DNA of 64,000 nucleotides. Origin: Bacillus marinisedimentorum. GTDB lineage: Bacteria; Bacillota; Bacilli; Bacillales; Bacillaceae_O. Positions 44,366-52,823 of the stretch are shown piece by piece. Every line of letters starts with the position of its first letter. The stretch's first letter is position 1. The notes beneath the pieces are model-generated. The model did not search any database. It worked only from the letters and a program-made list of their open reading frames with translations, and was not told the DNA's origin. The translations under genes and the position numbers were made by a program. The stretch lies in NCBI RefSeq assembly GCF_001644195.2, contig NZ_LWBL02000051.1:1-64000 (forward strand), in the 5' to 3' direction.

Positions 44366-45130
44366 TCAGCATTTGTCCTTGTCGTCATCCCTCTTCTTTT
44401 TGTCATCCTCCTTGCAATCAAAAACAGGAGTTCCGACTGATGAGAAACAACCATCATAAACAGGTGCAGGTTTTGTTGAGACATTCAATTGCTGCTTTTG
44501 TAAAACTTTGACCGTAAACTCCACGACCATTTTTTCAAGAAGCCTTGTGAACGTCCCTTCCTCAAACGGGGCATCCGGGCCATCGTGGCATTTTTGGTGG
44601 GAAATCACACGGCCCTGGATACGGTTCAGCGCTTCATCGTATTCCACGAAGGTGGCCGAACCGGTCAGTTCACAGTATGGCAATTCGTTGAATGATTCAA
44701 TTGAATGCATGTCGTGTTCCGACAGATCGTTTGCAAGCAGTTTATCCTTGCCTGGGAATCCAGCCGGAAGCGGCATATCTTTCAAATAACCAAATTCGGT
44801 TTCCGTGTTCCCTCTTAAAACGGCAGGCGGATTGATGAATTCTTTGATTTCGACTGTTTCGCTGAACGGAATATCGACCGTCAGTGACCGGATGTTTGAA
44901 GTAACGCTTTTTTCCGTAGCGGAAGTCGGAGTTGCATACTGAATATTTTTGCGTACAAACCCTCTGATGAAAAGCTTATTGGTGGGATAAAGCAGCCGAC
45001 ATTGGGTAAGCTTCAGGCGTTTCTTCACTTTTTTGATTTCCAGGACTGGCTCAGGAAATGTGATTTCCTGCTCAATATCTACTTGAACTTTCGGTTCAGC
45101 CAAAACGACAGGGATTTTAACCAGGGTCAT
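44366..45130 (-). CDS. SPOCS-domain spore-surface protein (paralogue 1)
   Basis: A 254-residue protein. Two stretches resemble SPOCS (DUF3794) domains: residues 5-65 (VQVDIEQEITFPEPVLEIKK, then LYPTNKLFIRGFVRKNIQYA) and about 95-190. The C-terminal tail is short, cysteine-containing and charged (DCKEDDKKKRDDDKDKC). It shares most of its sequence with the gene at 45560, so the two are paralogues. SPOCS proteins are found in the spore coat or exosporium. That place is inferred. GGAGAG lies 11 nt before ATG 45130, and both paralogues share upstream sequence. Confidence 0.75.
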   Translation of the reverse strand: MTLVKIPVVLAEPKVQVDIEQEITFPEPVLEIKKVKKRLKLTQCRLLYPTNKLFIRGFVRKNIQYATPTSATEKSVTSNIRSLTVDIPFSETVEIKEFINPPAVLRGNTETEFGYLKDMPLPAGFPGKDKLLANDLSEHDMHSIESFNELPYCELTGSATFVEYDEALNRIQGRVISHQKCHDGPDAPFEEGTFTRLLEKMVVEFTVKVLQKQQLNVSTKPAPVYDGCFSSVGTPVFDCKEDDKKKRDDDKDKC

Positions 45131-45164
45131 ATCAAGCGTCTCTCCTTTACAATTGGGTACGGTT

Positions 45165-45176
45165 ACAGGATATTCA
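45165..45176 (-). promoter_or_regulatory. Conserved upstream element of the SPOCS paralogues
   Basis: TGAATATCCTGT on the minus strand lies about 25 nt before the ribosome binding site. The paralogue has TGAATAACCTGT at the equivalent place (46628-46639). Shared position and sequence suggest a common promoter, perhaps for a late sporulation sigma factor, but the match to SigE or SigK -10 elements is only partial. The rest of 45177-45476 has no supported gene. Confidence 0.4.
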
Positions 45177-45476
45177 CCAGGTCATGAAAAGGGAATAGAC
45201 GAAAAACCACTTCTTGTGATGAATAACGGTGTGTCTGAAATGAAACTTGCAACGTTTCTTAAACCGGTTAATCTGAGCAACTGTAAACCAATTTACTTGC
45301 AGCGTGTGCCTTAACCCTTTTGACCGGCACTTAACAGGACTTTTACAGCATTCATGAAAACGCGCCGACTGGCGAGCCTTTAGGCGAAAACCAAGGTGCA
45401 GCTGCCCATATTTTATACTTAAAACGGTAACTGCTCCGCAACATTTCCTTGCTGGCAATTTCGCTCTTGTACAATA

Positions 45477-45505
45477 AAAAAAGCCTGCAAAATGCAGGCT
45501 TTTTC
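45477..45505 (-). terminator. Terminator of SPOCS paralogue 2
   Basis: Stem AAAAAGCCTGCA / TGCAGGCTTTTT with a 3-nt loop and T-run on the minus strand, about 55 nt after the stop codon at 45560. Confidence 0.85.
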
Positions 45506-45559
45506 ATGAGGAACCAATGCCCTCTTTCTTGAATAGCTTAATATTAAAGAAGGGGGCTA

Positions 45560-46588
45560 TCAGTCATAGTAGCGGTCACATGAAGGGTCGATCCAGACCT
45601 TTTTGCACCTGGACTTCGGCTTACAGTCCTTTCTGCGTTTCTTGCCATAATGGTGGTCGCATTTGTCTTTCTTGTCATGGTAGTCGCATTTGTCCCTCTT
45701 GTCATGGTAGTCGCATTTGTCCCTCTTGTCATGGTGGTCACATTTGTCTTTCTTGTCACAGTGGTCATATCCATTATAGCCGTAATGGACGGATTTCTTC
45801 CGTTTTGGCTTGCGGGCATTTTCATCGTGACCGTCTTTCATGTCGCAGCAGTGATAACCATAGCCGGTACGGTCGTGTTTCTTGCATTGATTGTAATGCG
45901 GATATGGCATATCATCGTTGTTGCCGTTGTCTTCCTCTCCAACATTGATCTGTTGCAGCTGAAGTACTTTCACAGTGAAGTTGACAACCATTTTTTCAAT
46001 GATTGTAGTGAATGTGCCTTCTTCAAACGGTGCATCAATTTCATCACCGTCTGGGCCGATTACGACTCCCTGTGTACGGTCAAGTGCTTCGTCGTATTCC
46101 ACAAATCTTGCAGTCCCTGTCAGTTCACAATAAGGCAGTTCATTAAATGACTCTTCATATACAACGTCAAACTCTGACAGGTCGTTTGCCATCAGAGTGT
46201 CCTTTGACGAGAACCCGGTCGCAGGCAGTGGCGTATTGCGCAAAAAACCGAATTCGTTCGACTGGTTGAAGCCCAGCATTGCAGGCATGTTGATGAATTC
46301 ATCCACATCCACATCTTCTGTGAAAGGAATATCAACCGTAAACGAACGGATATTTGAAGTGACAGTTCCATCGTCACCGACAACCGGTGTTGCATACTGG
46401 ATGTTTTTCCGTATAAATCCCATCAGCAAGATGGTATTTGTTGGAAGCATCAAACGGCATTGGGTCAATTTGAGACGTTTTTTAACTTTCTTGATCTCGA
46501 GAACAGGTTCCGGAAAGACGATTTCTTCATCAATTGTGAAGCTTACGTCCTGTTCTGCAAGTACCACAGGGATTTTTGACAGTGGCAT
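45560..46588 (-). CDS. SPOCS-domain spore-surface protein with His/Cys-rich repeat tail (paralogue 2)
   Basis: A 342-residue protein. The first about 220 residues align with paralogue 1 (KIPVVLAEQDVSFTIDEEI, LPTNTILLMGFIRKNIQYAT, SFNELPYCELTGTARFVEYD). The extra C-terminal 120 residues are very rich in His, Cys, Lys, Asp and Tyr and contain a tandem decamer, DKRDKCDYHD and variants, repeated about five times, then a basic Cys-containing end. Such a tail could bind metal or be cross-linked in the coat. ATG 46588 is preferred over 46597 by alignment with paralogue 1 and because the ribosome binding site spacing (12 nt) then matches it. Confidence 0.78.
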   Translation of the reverse strand: MPLSKIPVVLAEQDVSFTIDEEIVFPEPVLEIKKVKKRLKLTQCRLMLPTNTILLMGFIRKNIQYATPVVGDDGTVTSNIRSFTVDIPFTEDVDVDEFINMPAMLGFNQSNEFGFLRNTPLPATGFSSKDTLMANDLSEFDVVYEESFNELPYCELTGTARFVEYDEALDRTQGVVIGPDGDEIDAPFEEGTFTTIIEKMVVNFTVKVLQLQQINVGEEDNGNNDDMPYPHYNQCKKHDRTGYGYHCCDMKDGHDENARKPKRKKSVHYGYNGYDHCDKKDKCDHHDKRDKCDYHDKRDKCDYHDKKDKCDHHYGKKRRKDCKPKSRCKKVWIDPSCDRYYD

Positions 46589-46716
46589 CTTGAACATCCT
46601 CTCCTTTTTGTAATTGGTGTTACGATAACAGGTTATTCAACCTGTACAAAAAGGAGTGGACGAACGTATCAGCACAAGCATACATTTTTCAAATCCGGAC
46701 AAGTCAATCTCCAGTA

Positions 46717-47415
46717 TTATTCACCCAAATAGTCCATTTCCAGTTCCCTATGCTCTGCGCTGCCTTCATTCTTCCTGACATAATAAACTTTTGCATCCGG
46801 CCTGGAGCTGACCGATTTCACTGGGTCCGTCCCGATGAAATGGAGGGCTGCACAGTCATCCGCAGCATAACCAGGACGCATCCGCCCTTCCGCGATCAAA
46901 TTTCCAAAGACCGGACGCCGGTATTCCTCACCGTCATAATGAGGACAATGGCTTCCCGGCAGGAAACCCAGCGCTTCCATCGGTTCAAGTTCGTCACCAA
47001 AAGAGTCGGTCACTCCTTCTTCAAACCAGCAGATCGAACCTGCGCTTAATCCGGTAAGAACGATGCCTTTTTCCCATGCTCTTTTCAGAATCCGATCGAC
47101 GCCCCACTCTTTCCAGAGGACAAGCATATTGATTGTATTGCCGCCTCCGACATAAATGATGTCCTTGCTGAGCAGGAACCCTTCCAAATCACGGGTGTGA
47201 GGCTTGAATAACGATAAGTGTGACGGCTCGCATTCAAGCTTTTTGAAGGCGTCATAAAAGCGGTTGATATAGCTTTCCGCATCACCGCTTGCCGTAGGCA
47301 GGAAGCATACTTTCGGCTTTTGTGCCGGCGACTGCTCCAGTACATATTGATCGAGCAGCGGATTGTCAGGTTCCATCGAAAACCCTCCGCCGCCCATGGC
47401 AATAATCTGTTTCAT
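46717..47415 (-). CDS. Peptidase E-like protein (S51 family)
   Basis: A 232-residue protein of the class I glutamine-amidotransferase-like fold. The nucleophile elbow GLSAGSICWFEEG carries the serine of peptidase E (Ser in place of Cys). Other family stretches are IIYVGGGNTINMLVLWKEWG and the late PGYAADDCAALHF. Peptidase E cleaves dipeptides with N-terminal aspartate. The start codon overlaps the stop of the upstream alpha/beta hydrolase gene by four nt, so the two are translated together. Confidence 0.85.
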   Translation of the reverse strand: MKQIIAMGGGGFSMEPDNPLLDQYVLEQSPAQKPKVCFLPTASGDAESYINRFYDAFKKLECEPSHLSLFKPHTRDLEGFLLSKDIIYVGGGNTINMLVLWKEWGVDRILKRAWEKGIVLTGLSAGSICWFEEGVTDSFGDELEPMEALGFLPGSHCPHYDGEEYRRPVFGNLIAEGRMRPGYAADDCAALHFIGTDPVKSVSSRPDAKVYYVRKNEGSAEHRELEMDYLGE

Positions 47416-48278
47416 CCTTCTTCCTCCCCACTCGCGTTTTCAGATAAAAAAACGTGTACCGCTTCATTAAATGCCTTTTTCTCCTCCAAGAACGGATAAT
47501 GATTGCTTTTTTCAAAAATGACCAGCTCAGAACCCGGCATCCTCTGGTGCATTTCAATTGAATAGGAAATCGGGCACTGGACGTCATGGCGGCCGCACAA
47601 AATCAGCGTTTTTGCAGTGATGCGAGGAAGCTGCTCAGTTATCCCGAACAGCAAAACCTCTCTTGCGAAAAAATTCATCCGGACTGCAGACATTTTTTTC
47701 TGGATTGCCGGATCAAAAAGATCACTGTAATTGTCAGGCTCGTACAGCGACAGCTTTGTCCGTTCCGCTGCCAGCTTCTTACGTTGTTCGGCTGTCAGGC
47801 CCAGATTTTTCAGTTCTTCAATCAGTTGCTGCATTTTTTCATATTGTGAATGCGCCGGGTGATATATGCACTCTGGTGATGAGGATGCATATTCTCGTGC
47901 GGCTGCACCTGTGATGATCAAGGCGCTGAGTGATACAGAAGCATGGATCCCGTACACCAGTCCAAGCATGCCGCCTGTTGAATGGCCGGCGAAAATCCAC
48001 CTTTCATAGCCGAGTGCTTCCCGTATCGCCTCCAAATCAAATACCGTTTCAATCATCCCCAGCTGGAACGGTTCGGCAGCCTTCTCAGATCGGCCCGCTT
48101 CCCGCAAATTGACGAGAATGACATGATGATCAGGCGTGAACTGTTCCGCATAATGATCTCCCGACTCGTTGAACTCCGAATAAAGGTGCGTGACACAAAG
48201 CGGTGTTCCTTCACCTTTTGTGAAAATTTCAAAGTTTCCTCTATTTGTACGTATAATGTTCTGTTTCCATCCGGGCAT
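47412..48278 (-). CDS. Alpha/beta-fold hydrolase
   Basis: A 288-residue hydrolase with the nucleophile elbow GHSTGGMLGL (G-x-S-x-G), an oxyanion region near THLYSEFN, the acidic residue in TLILCGRHDVQCP and the catalytic histidine in IFEKSNHYPFLEE. It resembles proline-iminopeptidase-like or lactonase-like members. The substrate is unknown. It overlaps the peptidase E gene by 4 nt, and pairing with a dipeptidase supports, weakly, a peptidase role. GGGGGAG precedes ATG 48278. Confidence 0.82.
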   Translation of the reverse strand: MPGWKQNIIRTNRGNFEIFTKGEGTPLCVTHLYSEFNESGDHYAEQFTPDHHVILVNLREAGRSEKAAEPFQLGMIETVFDLEAIREALGYERWIFAGHSTGGMLGLVYGIHASVSLSALIITGAAAREYASSSPECIYHPAHSQYEKMQQLIEELKNLGLTAEQRKKLAAERTKLSLYEPDNYSDLFDPAIQKKMSAVRMNFFAREVLLFGITEQLPRITAKTLILCGRHDVQCPISYSIEMHQRMPGSELVIFEKSNHYPFLEEKKAFNEAVHVFLSENASGEEEG

Positions 48279-48544
48279 GTGTTCTCCCCCTCTTCAAGTA
48301 ATACGAATGGTTCTTGTGTTTTTGAGCGTATATCCTTGTTAATACGTTAAAAAGGGGAGGATTTCCTGTTTTCCGGCCAGCCTTTCAATATGATCTACAC
48401 CAGCACACCTAGATCCTCACAGAAAAACCGGAAATCCGTGCGTTGAAAAACAAACTGGACAATAGACTTTTTTGAGCTTTCATTTAAAATACTGATTAAA
48501 GACAAAATCACCGCAGATTCACTTCTTTTTTTATAAAAAGACAA

Positions 48545-48800
48545 TCTATTTTCTTACATGCTCCCCGCGTTTCACGCCGGATAACCATTTTTTCACACCA
48601 TACCGGACCCCTTTCGCGCCGTATCCATACAGCTGAATTGCGAGGGAGTCCTTTTCACGCGGAATTCCGTGTTTTACATGCCAAACCTAACACGTTTCAC
48701 GCGCAATTTCGCGTATTTCACGCCGTATAGCCCCGGTTTCGCACCGGGTAGCCTGTTTCACGCCGCAACTCACAGTTTTCACGCCAAACCGCCGGCCAAA
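48545..48800 (+). repeat. Family B repeat array, diverged
   Basis: TTTCACGCC or near matches (TTTCGCGCC, TTTTCACGCG, TTTTACATGCC, TTTCACGCGC) recur about every 20-22 bp from about 48570 to 48787. The core is the one in the 28.7-kb array, without a clear higher-order period. Located between minus-strand genes. 48279-48544 shows no gene. Confidence 0.7.
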
Positions 48801-48831
48801 CTGCCGAATATCACAGCCCACCCCATAAAAA

Positions 48832-48854
48832 GCGGGCCGCTCCACGCGGCCCGC
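48832..48854 (-). terminator. Terminator of the PfpI/DJ-1-family gene
   Basis: Perfect 9-bp GC stem GCGGGCCGC / GCGGCCCGC with loop TCCAC and TTTT on the minus strand, immediately after the stop codon. Confidence 0.85.
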
Positions 48855-48861
48855 CCTATAA

Positions 48862-49551
48862 TCACTCTTTTTCTTTTTTCAATTCAAGTGCTTTAACCAG
48901 TTCCTGTCCCATCAGCTCGGAGGAAAACGGGTCGCGGCTGGTCACAATCTGATCGTCTGCCCATACGGCAAATCCGGCCTTTTCCAGATCGCCCTGCTGA
49001 TACTCGGCGATTTCCCTCATTTCCTGTTCAAGGCTGAACGGCAGGATATCGAGCAATCCTTCCGGTTCGATTTCGTCCGGATAACCGGTTACTTTTTTGC
49101 CGGCAATGATGCTTTTGCCATCAGGCCGTTTTGTCCATAGAAGCGGAGCCGGACCGTGGCATTCTGCAGCAACAATGCCGCCGTTATCATAAATTTTGTT
49201 GATGATTTTGTGCAAGTCTTCATTTTTCGCAAGGTCATACATTGCGCCATGGCCGCCGACAACCAGTACGACATCGTACTCATCGGGCTTGATTGATGAT
49301 AATTTTTCCGTTTTATCGGCCCTTCCCGATTCATACAAAGCAGTATATTTCCCGGTTGGATCATAATCTTCAGATATGCTCATTTTATCTATTTGCGGTT
49401 TGCCGCCCTCAGGGGAAGCGAGTGTAAGGTGATGATCTGCTTCAAGAAGCAAATTCCACGGGGCAAAAAGCTCTTCAGCCCACCAGCCTGTTTCATAGTT
49501 GTTTTCTTCGTCTGTATGGCCGCTTGATAATACGGCTAACACTTTTGCCAT
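48862..49551 (-). CDS. DJ-1/PfpI-family protein (YfkM/Hsp31-like)
   Basis: A 229-residue protein of the class I glutamine-amidotransferase-like superfamily. The nucleophile cysteine is in GGIVAAECHGPAPLL, and an acidic residue is provided by the early GWWAEELFAPW stretch, as in Hsp31-like chaperones, glyoxalase III enzymes and Bacillus general stress protein 18. Which activity applies is not clear. ATG 49551 is preferred over 49584 because GGGAGGG lies 6 nt upstream. A weak SigB-type promoter lies at 49617-49642. Confidence 0.83.
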   Translation of the reverse strand: MAKVLAVLSSGHTDEENNYETGWWAEELFAPWNLLLEADHHLTLASPEGGKPQIDKMSISEDYDPTGKYTALYESGRADKTEKLSSIKPDEYDVVLVVGGHGAMYDLAKNEDLHKIINKIYDNGGIVAAECHGPAPLLWTKRPDGKSIIAGKKVTGYPDEIEPEGLLDILPFSLEQEMREIAEYQQGDLEKAGFAVWADDQIVTSRDPFSSELMGQELVKALELKKEKE

Positions 49552-49616
49552 AAATATCCCTCCCGTAAAGTGTTTTGGAAACAAAGAAGTTTCATATAAA
49601 AACTTCTCTTTTCGGG

Positions 49617-49642
49617 ATTTCCTTTTTCACGGAAGAATAAAC
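49617..49642 (-). promoter_or_regulatory. Weak SigB-type promoter upstream of the PfpI gene
   Basis: On the minus strand GTTTAT (49637-49642), 14-nt spacer, GGAAAT (49617-49622). It departs from consensus at one -35 and one or two -10 positions. It is plausible because relatives of this gene are SigB-controlled. Confidence 0.35.
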
Positions 49643-49673
49643 GTAAAGGCACCTGTATTCTAAAATGATACTA

Positions 49674-50459
49674 TCAGTAAAGGCCAGGTACTCGGCTCGC
49701 AAAAATCGGCACTTCTTTCCTCACTTCGGGTACCTGATCGAATGATACATCTGCCGCCAGCGTCTCTTCCTCTGTCTCGGTGCCTTCCCTGATTACCGTC
49801 CCCCACGGATCGATGACCATGGACGTACCGGCAAATGCCACGCCATTATACGATCCGATCCGATTGCACGATAAAACATACATCTGGTTTTCAATCGCCC
49901 GTGCAATTTGCAGTGCTCTCCAGTGTTCCCGCCTTGCAGCCGGCCATTCCGCAACGATGTGTAACACTTGGGCCCCTTCAAGAGCAAGCTTGCGGGCGAG
50001 TTCCGGAAACCGAAGATCATAACAGATGATCAACCCCATCTTCACGCCATCAAGTTCGAATATCTCAACCTTCTCTTTTCCGCCTTCAAGGTAATGATCC
50101 TCATTCAGCATTGGAACAAGGTGAATCTTGTCGTAGCTGTATACGACATTTCCGGTGCGGTCAATCACCATCGCAGTATTATAAAACTTTTCCTCTTTGC
50201 GGTTAGCAATCGACCCGCCAATAATATTCACTCCATATTTCCGGGCCAAATCCTGTAAAAAAGAGGTGGTCGGCTCTCCTTCCCGGTCGGCAACTTGACC
50301 GAGTTCAGGCAGCGTATAAGCGGTTGTCCACATTTCCGGCAGCACCAGTAAATCAGGCTGTTCCTCATTTGCAACCCGGCCAGCCCACGCTTTCACTTTA
50401 TTCCGGTTTGCCTCTGGATTCATTGGCACGATATCCATTTGATATATCGCTGCTTTCAA
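49674..50459 (-). CDS. Carbon-nitrogen hydrolase (nitrilase superfamily)
   Basis: A 261-residue amidase of the nitrilase superfamily with the complete catalytic triad: Glu in DLLVLPEMWTT, Lys in SYDKIHLVPM and Cys in GLIICYDLRFPE. It resembles omega-amidase / 2-oxoglutaramate amidase-type members (MtnU, YafV), which hydrolyse 2-oxo-acid amides formed by glutamine transaminases. The substrate is inferred. The stop codon is about 120 nt upstream of the divergently controlled PfpI region. Good start context at ATG 50459. Confidence 0.85.
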   Translation of the reverse strand: MKAAIYQMDIVPMNPEANRNKVKAWAGRVANEEQPDLLVLPEMWTTAYTLPELGQVADREGEPTTSFLQDLARKYGVNIIGGSIANRKEEKFYNTAMVIDRTGNVVYSYDKIHLVPMLNEDHYLEGGKEKVEIFELDGVKMGLIICYDLRFPELARKLALEGAQVLHIVAEWPAARREHWRALQIARAIENQMYVLSCNRIGSYNGVAFAGTSMVIDPWGTVIREGTETEEETLAADVSFDQVPEVRKEVPIFASRVPGLY

Positions 50460-50558
50460 CTAAAACACCTCCAAAATACCATCCTTTACTGTACTTCTCT
50501 TTACATATCATTTTCCCTTCTAACAGTTTTCACAACCCCCGTTATCGTTCAAGTCAAA

Positions 50559-50590
50559 AAAACCGCCTCTCCAGACGGAAAGACGGTAAC
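50559..50590 (-). terminator. Terminator of the MFS transporter gene at 50598
   Basis: Imperfect stem ACCG...CGGT on the minus strand with internal TCC/GGA and TCT/AGA pairing, followed by TTTTTTT, directly after the stop codon. Confidence 0.65.
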
Positions 50591-50597
50591 TCCACGA

Positions 50598-51803
50598 TCA
50601 CGTTGTGTGGCTGACGGGCTTGCTGCGCGCCGTATCCATGCTTTTTCCTTCAAGCAGCGTCAAAATGATCGTCAGGACAAAAAAGATGCTTGAAATTTTA
50701 AACAAAACGGCGATATCAACAAACTGGGCGACAACACCAAAAATCAGGCTGCTCAAGCCGATGCCGAGATCGATGGATGAAAAAAACATCCCATTGGCGA
50801 CGCCCCTGCGCTTCATCGGCGTCATGGAAAGCGTCCACGATTGCAGAGTCGGAATGAGCGATCCGAAACCGATTCCGAAAAGAATCCCCGAAACGGCAAT
50901 GAGCACACCGGAAGTTGCAAATGACAGGACCCACATGCCGACAAATGAAAGGGATGCACAGAAAATCACCAATCCTTTCGGCCCGTTTCTGTCGAACCAC
51001 CTTCCGGCGATCGGCCTGGATACGGTGGCCATAACTGCGTTGAACAAGTAGAAAAGGAAAATATTATCGATGCCGCGCTCTTCCCCGAAAATCACGATAA
51101 AGGTCACGATCGTACCGTAGCCAAACGTCGCCATCATCGTGACAACAGACGGGTACCAGCTTGATTTCTCGACAAGTGAACCAATATAGGAAAACTTGAG
51201 GTCTTCTTTGTTTGTCTCTTTCACCTCTTCAGGTGTATGATATTTGCCGACTGCCAGCAGAGTGAGAGCTACGGCTCCCAGAATCCCCGACACCATAATC
51301 AGTTTGGAGAATGTGGTCTGCTGGAAAAGAAAGATTCCAAGGCTCGGCGCAATGATCATCCCGATCGTAATCGAAAGCCCATAATACCCCATACCTTCTC
51401 CAAGTCTTGAATTCGGCACGACATCAACTGCTGCCGTACCGTTAACCGTAGTCGACCAGCCCCAGGCAAGGCCGTGGATAAGCCGGAAAACGAGAAAAAT
51501 GAAAACGACTTGCGTTACCGGATAGATGACCGTAATTGCCAGCAGCGAAGCGGCCCCGATGACAACAAGCGGCTTTCGGTGTTTGTATTCAAGCATATGT
51601 CCGATAAACGGGCGGCTCAGTACCGCTCCGACTGAAAATAATGTCGTGACCAGCCCAATTTCCAGGCCGGAAGCGCCAATCGATTTAATATATGGCGGCA
51701 GTGTAGGAATCAGCATCTGAAAGCTCATGAACAAGAATAAATTGCCGATCATCAGCATGATGAACGGTTTTGTCCACAGCTGATCTTTCGGTTCCAATCT
51801 CAT
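50598..51803 (-). CDS. MFS transporter
   Basis: A 401-residue transporter with twelve hydrophobic segments. Motif A-like loops are GHMLEYKHRKPLVV and GRWFDRNGPKGLV. LGEGMGYYGLSITIGMIIAP and the second-half MKRRGVANGMFFSSIDLGIG match drug/metabolite efflux MFS proteins of Bacillus. The substrate is unknown. ATG 51803 is preferred because AGGAAGGG lies 7-8 nt upstream. Its leader contains a terminator hairpin overlapped by a tiny reading frame (51897-51920), so transcription may be attenuated. Confidence 0.83.
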   Translation of the reverse strand: MRLEPKDQLWTKPFIMLMIGNLFLFMSFQMLIPTLPPYIKSIGASGLEIGLVTTLFSVGAVLSRPFIGHMLEYKHRKPLVVIGAASLLAITVIYPVTQVVFIFLVFRLIHGLAWGWSTTVNGTAAVDVVPNSRLGEGMGYYGLSITIGMIIAPSLGIFLFQQTTFSKLIMVSGILGAVALTLLAVGKYHTPEEVKETNKEDLKFSYIGSLVEKSSWYPSVVTMMATFGYGTIVTFIVIFGEERGIDNIFLFYLFNAVMATVSRPIAGRWFDRNGPKGLVIFCASLSFVGMWVLSFATSGVLIAVSGILFGIGFGSLIPTLQSWTLSMTPMKRRGVANGMFFSSIDLGIGLSSLIFGVVAQFVDIAVLFKISSIFFVLTIILTLLEGKSMDTARSKPVSHTT

Positions 51804-51877
51804 GCTTTTTCCCTTCCTTTCTCTTATACGAAATCTATTGAAGCAGCTGCTTTCCATTCTGTCAGCATGGAAGGCAG

Positions 51878-51916
51878 AAAAAAAAAGAACCTCCAGTTAA
51901 AAAGACACAAAGGTTC
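51878..51916 (-). terminator. Leader terminator / candidate attenuator of the MFS gene
   Basis: In the 5' leader, GAACCT (minus strand, 51911-51916) pairs AGGTTC (51887-51892), followed by TTTTTTTTT. It is an intrinsic-terminator-like structure about 75 nt before the coding start, where it would stop transcription unless disrupted. The left arm lies inside the 7-codon frame at 51897-51920. Confidence 0.55.
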
Positions 51917-51920
51917 GCAT
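51897..51920 (-). CDS. Possible leader peptide MRTFVSF
   Basis: ATG CGA ACC TTT GTG TCT TTT TAA, seven codons, whose second to fourth codons form the first arm of the leader terminator. A ribosome paused here would mask that arm and let transcription continue, as in ribosome-mediated attenuation of antibiotic-resistance genes. There is only a weak purine stretch (AAAGATG) upstream as a ribosome binding site, so this is a candidate only. Confidence 0.35.
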   Translation of the reverse strand: MRTFVSF

Positions 51921-52079
51921 ACACTACATCTTTAACACAACTACCATACCACGGTGAAACCGGAATAAACCACTCCGGATTATAAACACTTGTATTTCTT
52001 TCGGATTCCTAAATATTATCACATGGAAGGGGAAAAAGAAACATAATTTTCAGGCTGGTGTTATGTAGAATGTACAGGG

Positions 52080-52590
52080 GAAAGGCATGGAAGATTGTTG
52101 GCCGTGCCTATAATCGGAGCTGTACGTTCTTTATAGGCATGTAAGACTGGTTCCCGTGCCTATAATCAGAGTTGGGCCTTCTTTATAGGCACGCTAGCCT
52201 CTTTTCCGTGCCTATATTCAGAGCTGTACCTGCATTATAGGCACGCTAACCTCTTTCTCGTGCCTATAATCAGAGCTGTACCTGCATTATAGGCACGCTA
52301 ACCTCTTTCTCGTGCCTATAATCAGAGCTGTACCTGCATTATAGGCACGCTAACCTGTTTCTCGTGCCTATAATTAGAGCTGAACCTTCATTATAGGCAC
52401 GCTTGCCTCCTTCTCGTGCCTATGATCGGAGTTGTATCTTCATTACAGGCACTGAACATCTATTCAGTGCGGATAATCAGTGCTGAACCTGCATTACAGG
52501 TACTGAACCAGCATTCAGTGCCTATAATCGCTCGAATGGACAAAATATAGGGCACTGAATCCTGTTTTCCCTGCACCTATCATACATATA
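52080..52590. repeat. Tandem array of 52-bp hairpin units (family A, about ten units)
   Basis: Unit starts at about 52080, 52132, 52184, 52236, 52288, 52340, 52392, 52444, 52495 and 52546, a period of 52 (51 at the end). The central units are almost identical: TTATAGGCACGCTAACC, TCTTTCTCGTGCCTATAATC, AGAGCTGTACCTGCA. TTATAGGCACG pairs CGTGCCTATAA over 11 bp. The last three units switch both arms to GGCACTGAA...TTCAGTGC. 52591-52778 has no gene. Confidence 0.9.
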
Positions 52591-52778
52591 CTGCCTTTCC
52601 TCTCTGAGTTGAACCCGGTTTGCCACAGAATCCCTAGCTTTTACTATAGTCCCGGAGAATTATTGCCTGTTCCTGTCCAGTTTCCGCGTTTTACTGTCCA
52701 AATCGTCTCTCAACACCCCTCCCCAACCCCACTCCCAATTATCCAACTATAAATTCTCCAGCACGCTAAACAATAAAA

Positions 52779-52808
52779 AAGGCAAGCTGCTTTTTGAGCG
52801 CTCGCCTT
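52779..52808 (-). terminator. Terminator of the hpa operon segment (after hpaD)
   Basis: Stem AAGGCGAGC / GCTTGCCTT (one G.U pair), followed by TTTTTTATTG on the minus strand, just past the hpaD stop codon. Confidence 0.8.
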
Positions 52809-52823
52809 CATCTTTTATCATTA

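Noticed and set aside
49586-49606. AT-rich hairpin AGAAGTTT/AAACTTCT in the leader of the PfpI gene
   Set aside because: It is weak and without GC pairs. It may be chance, and I could not support an attenuator.
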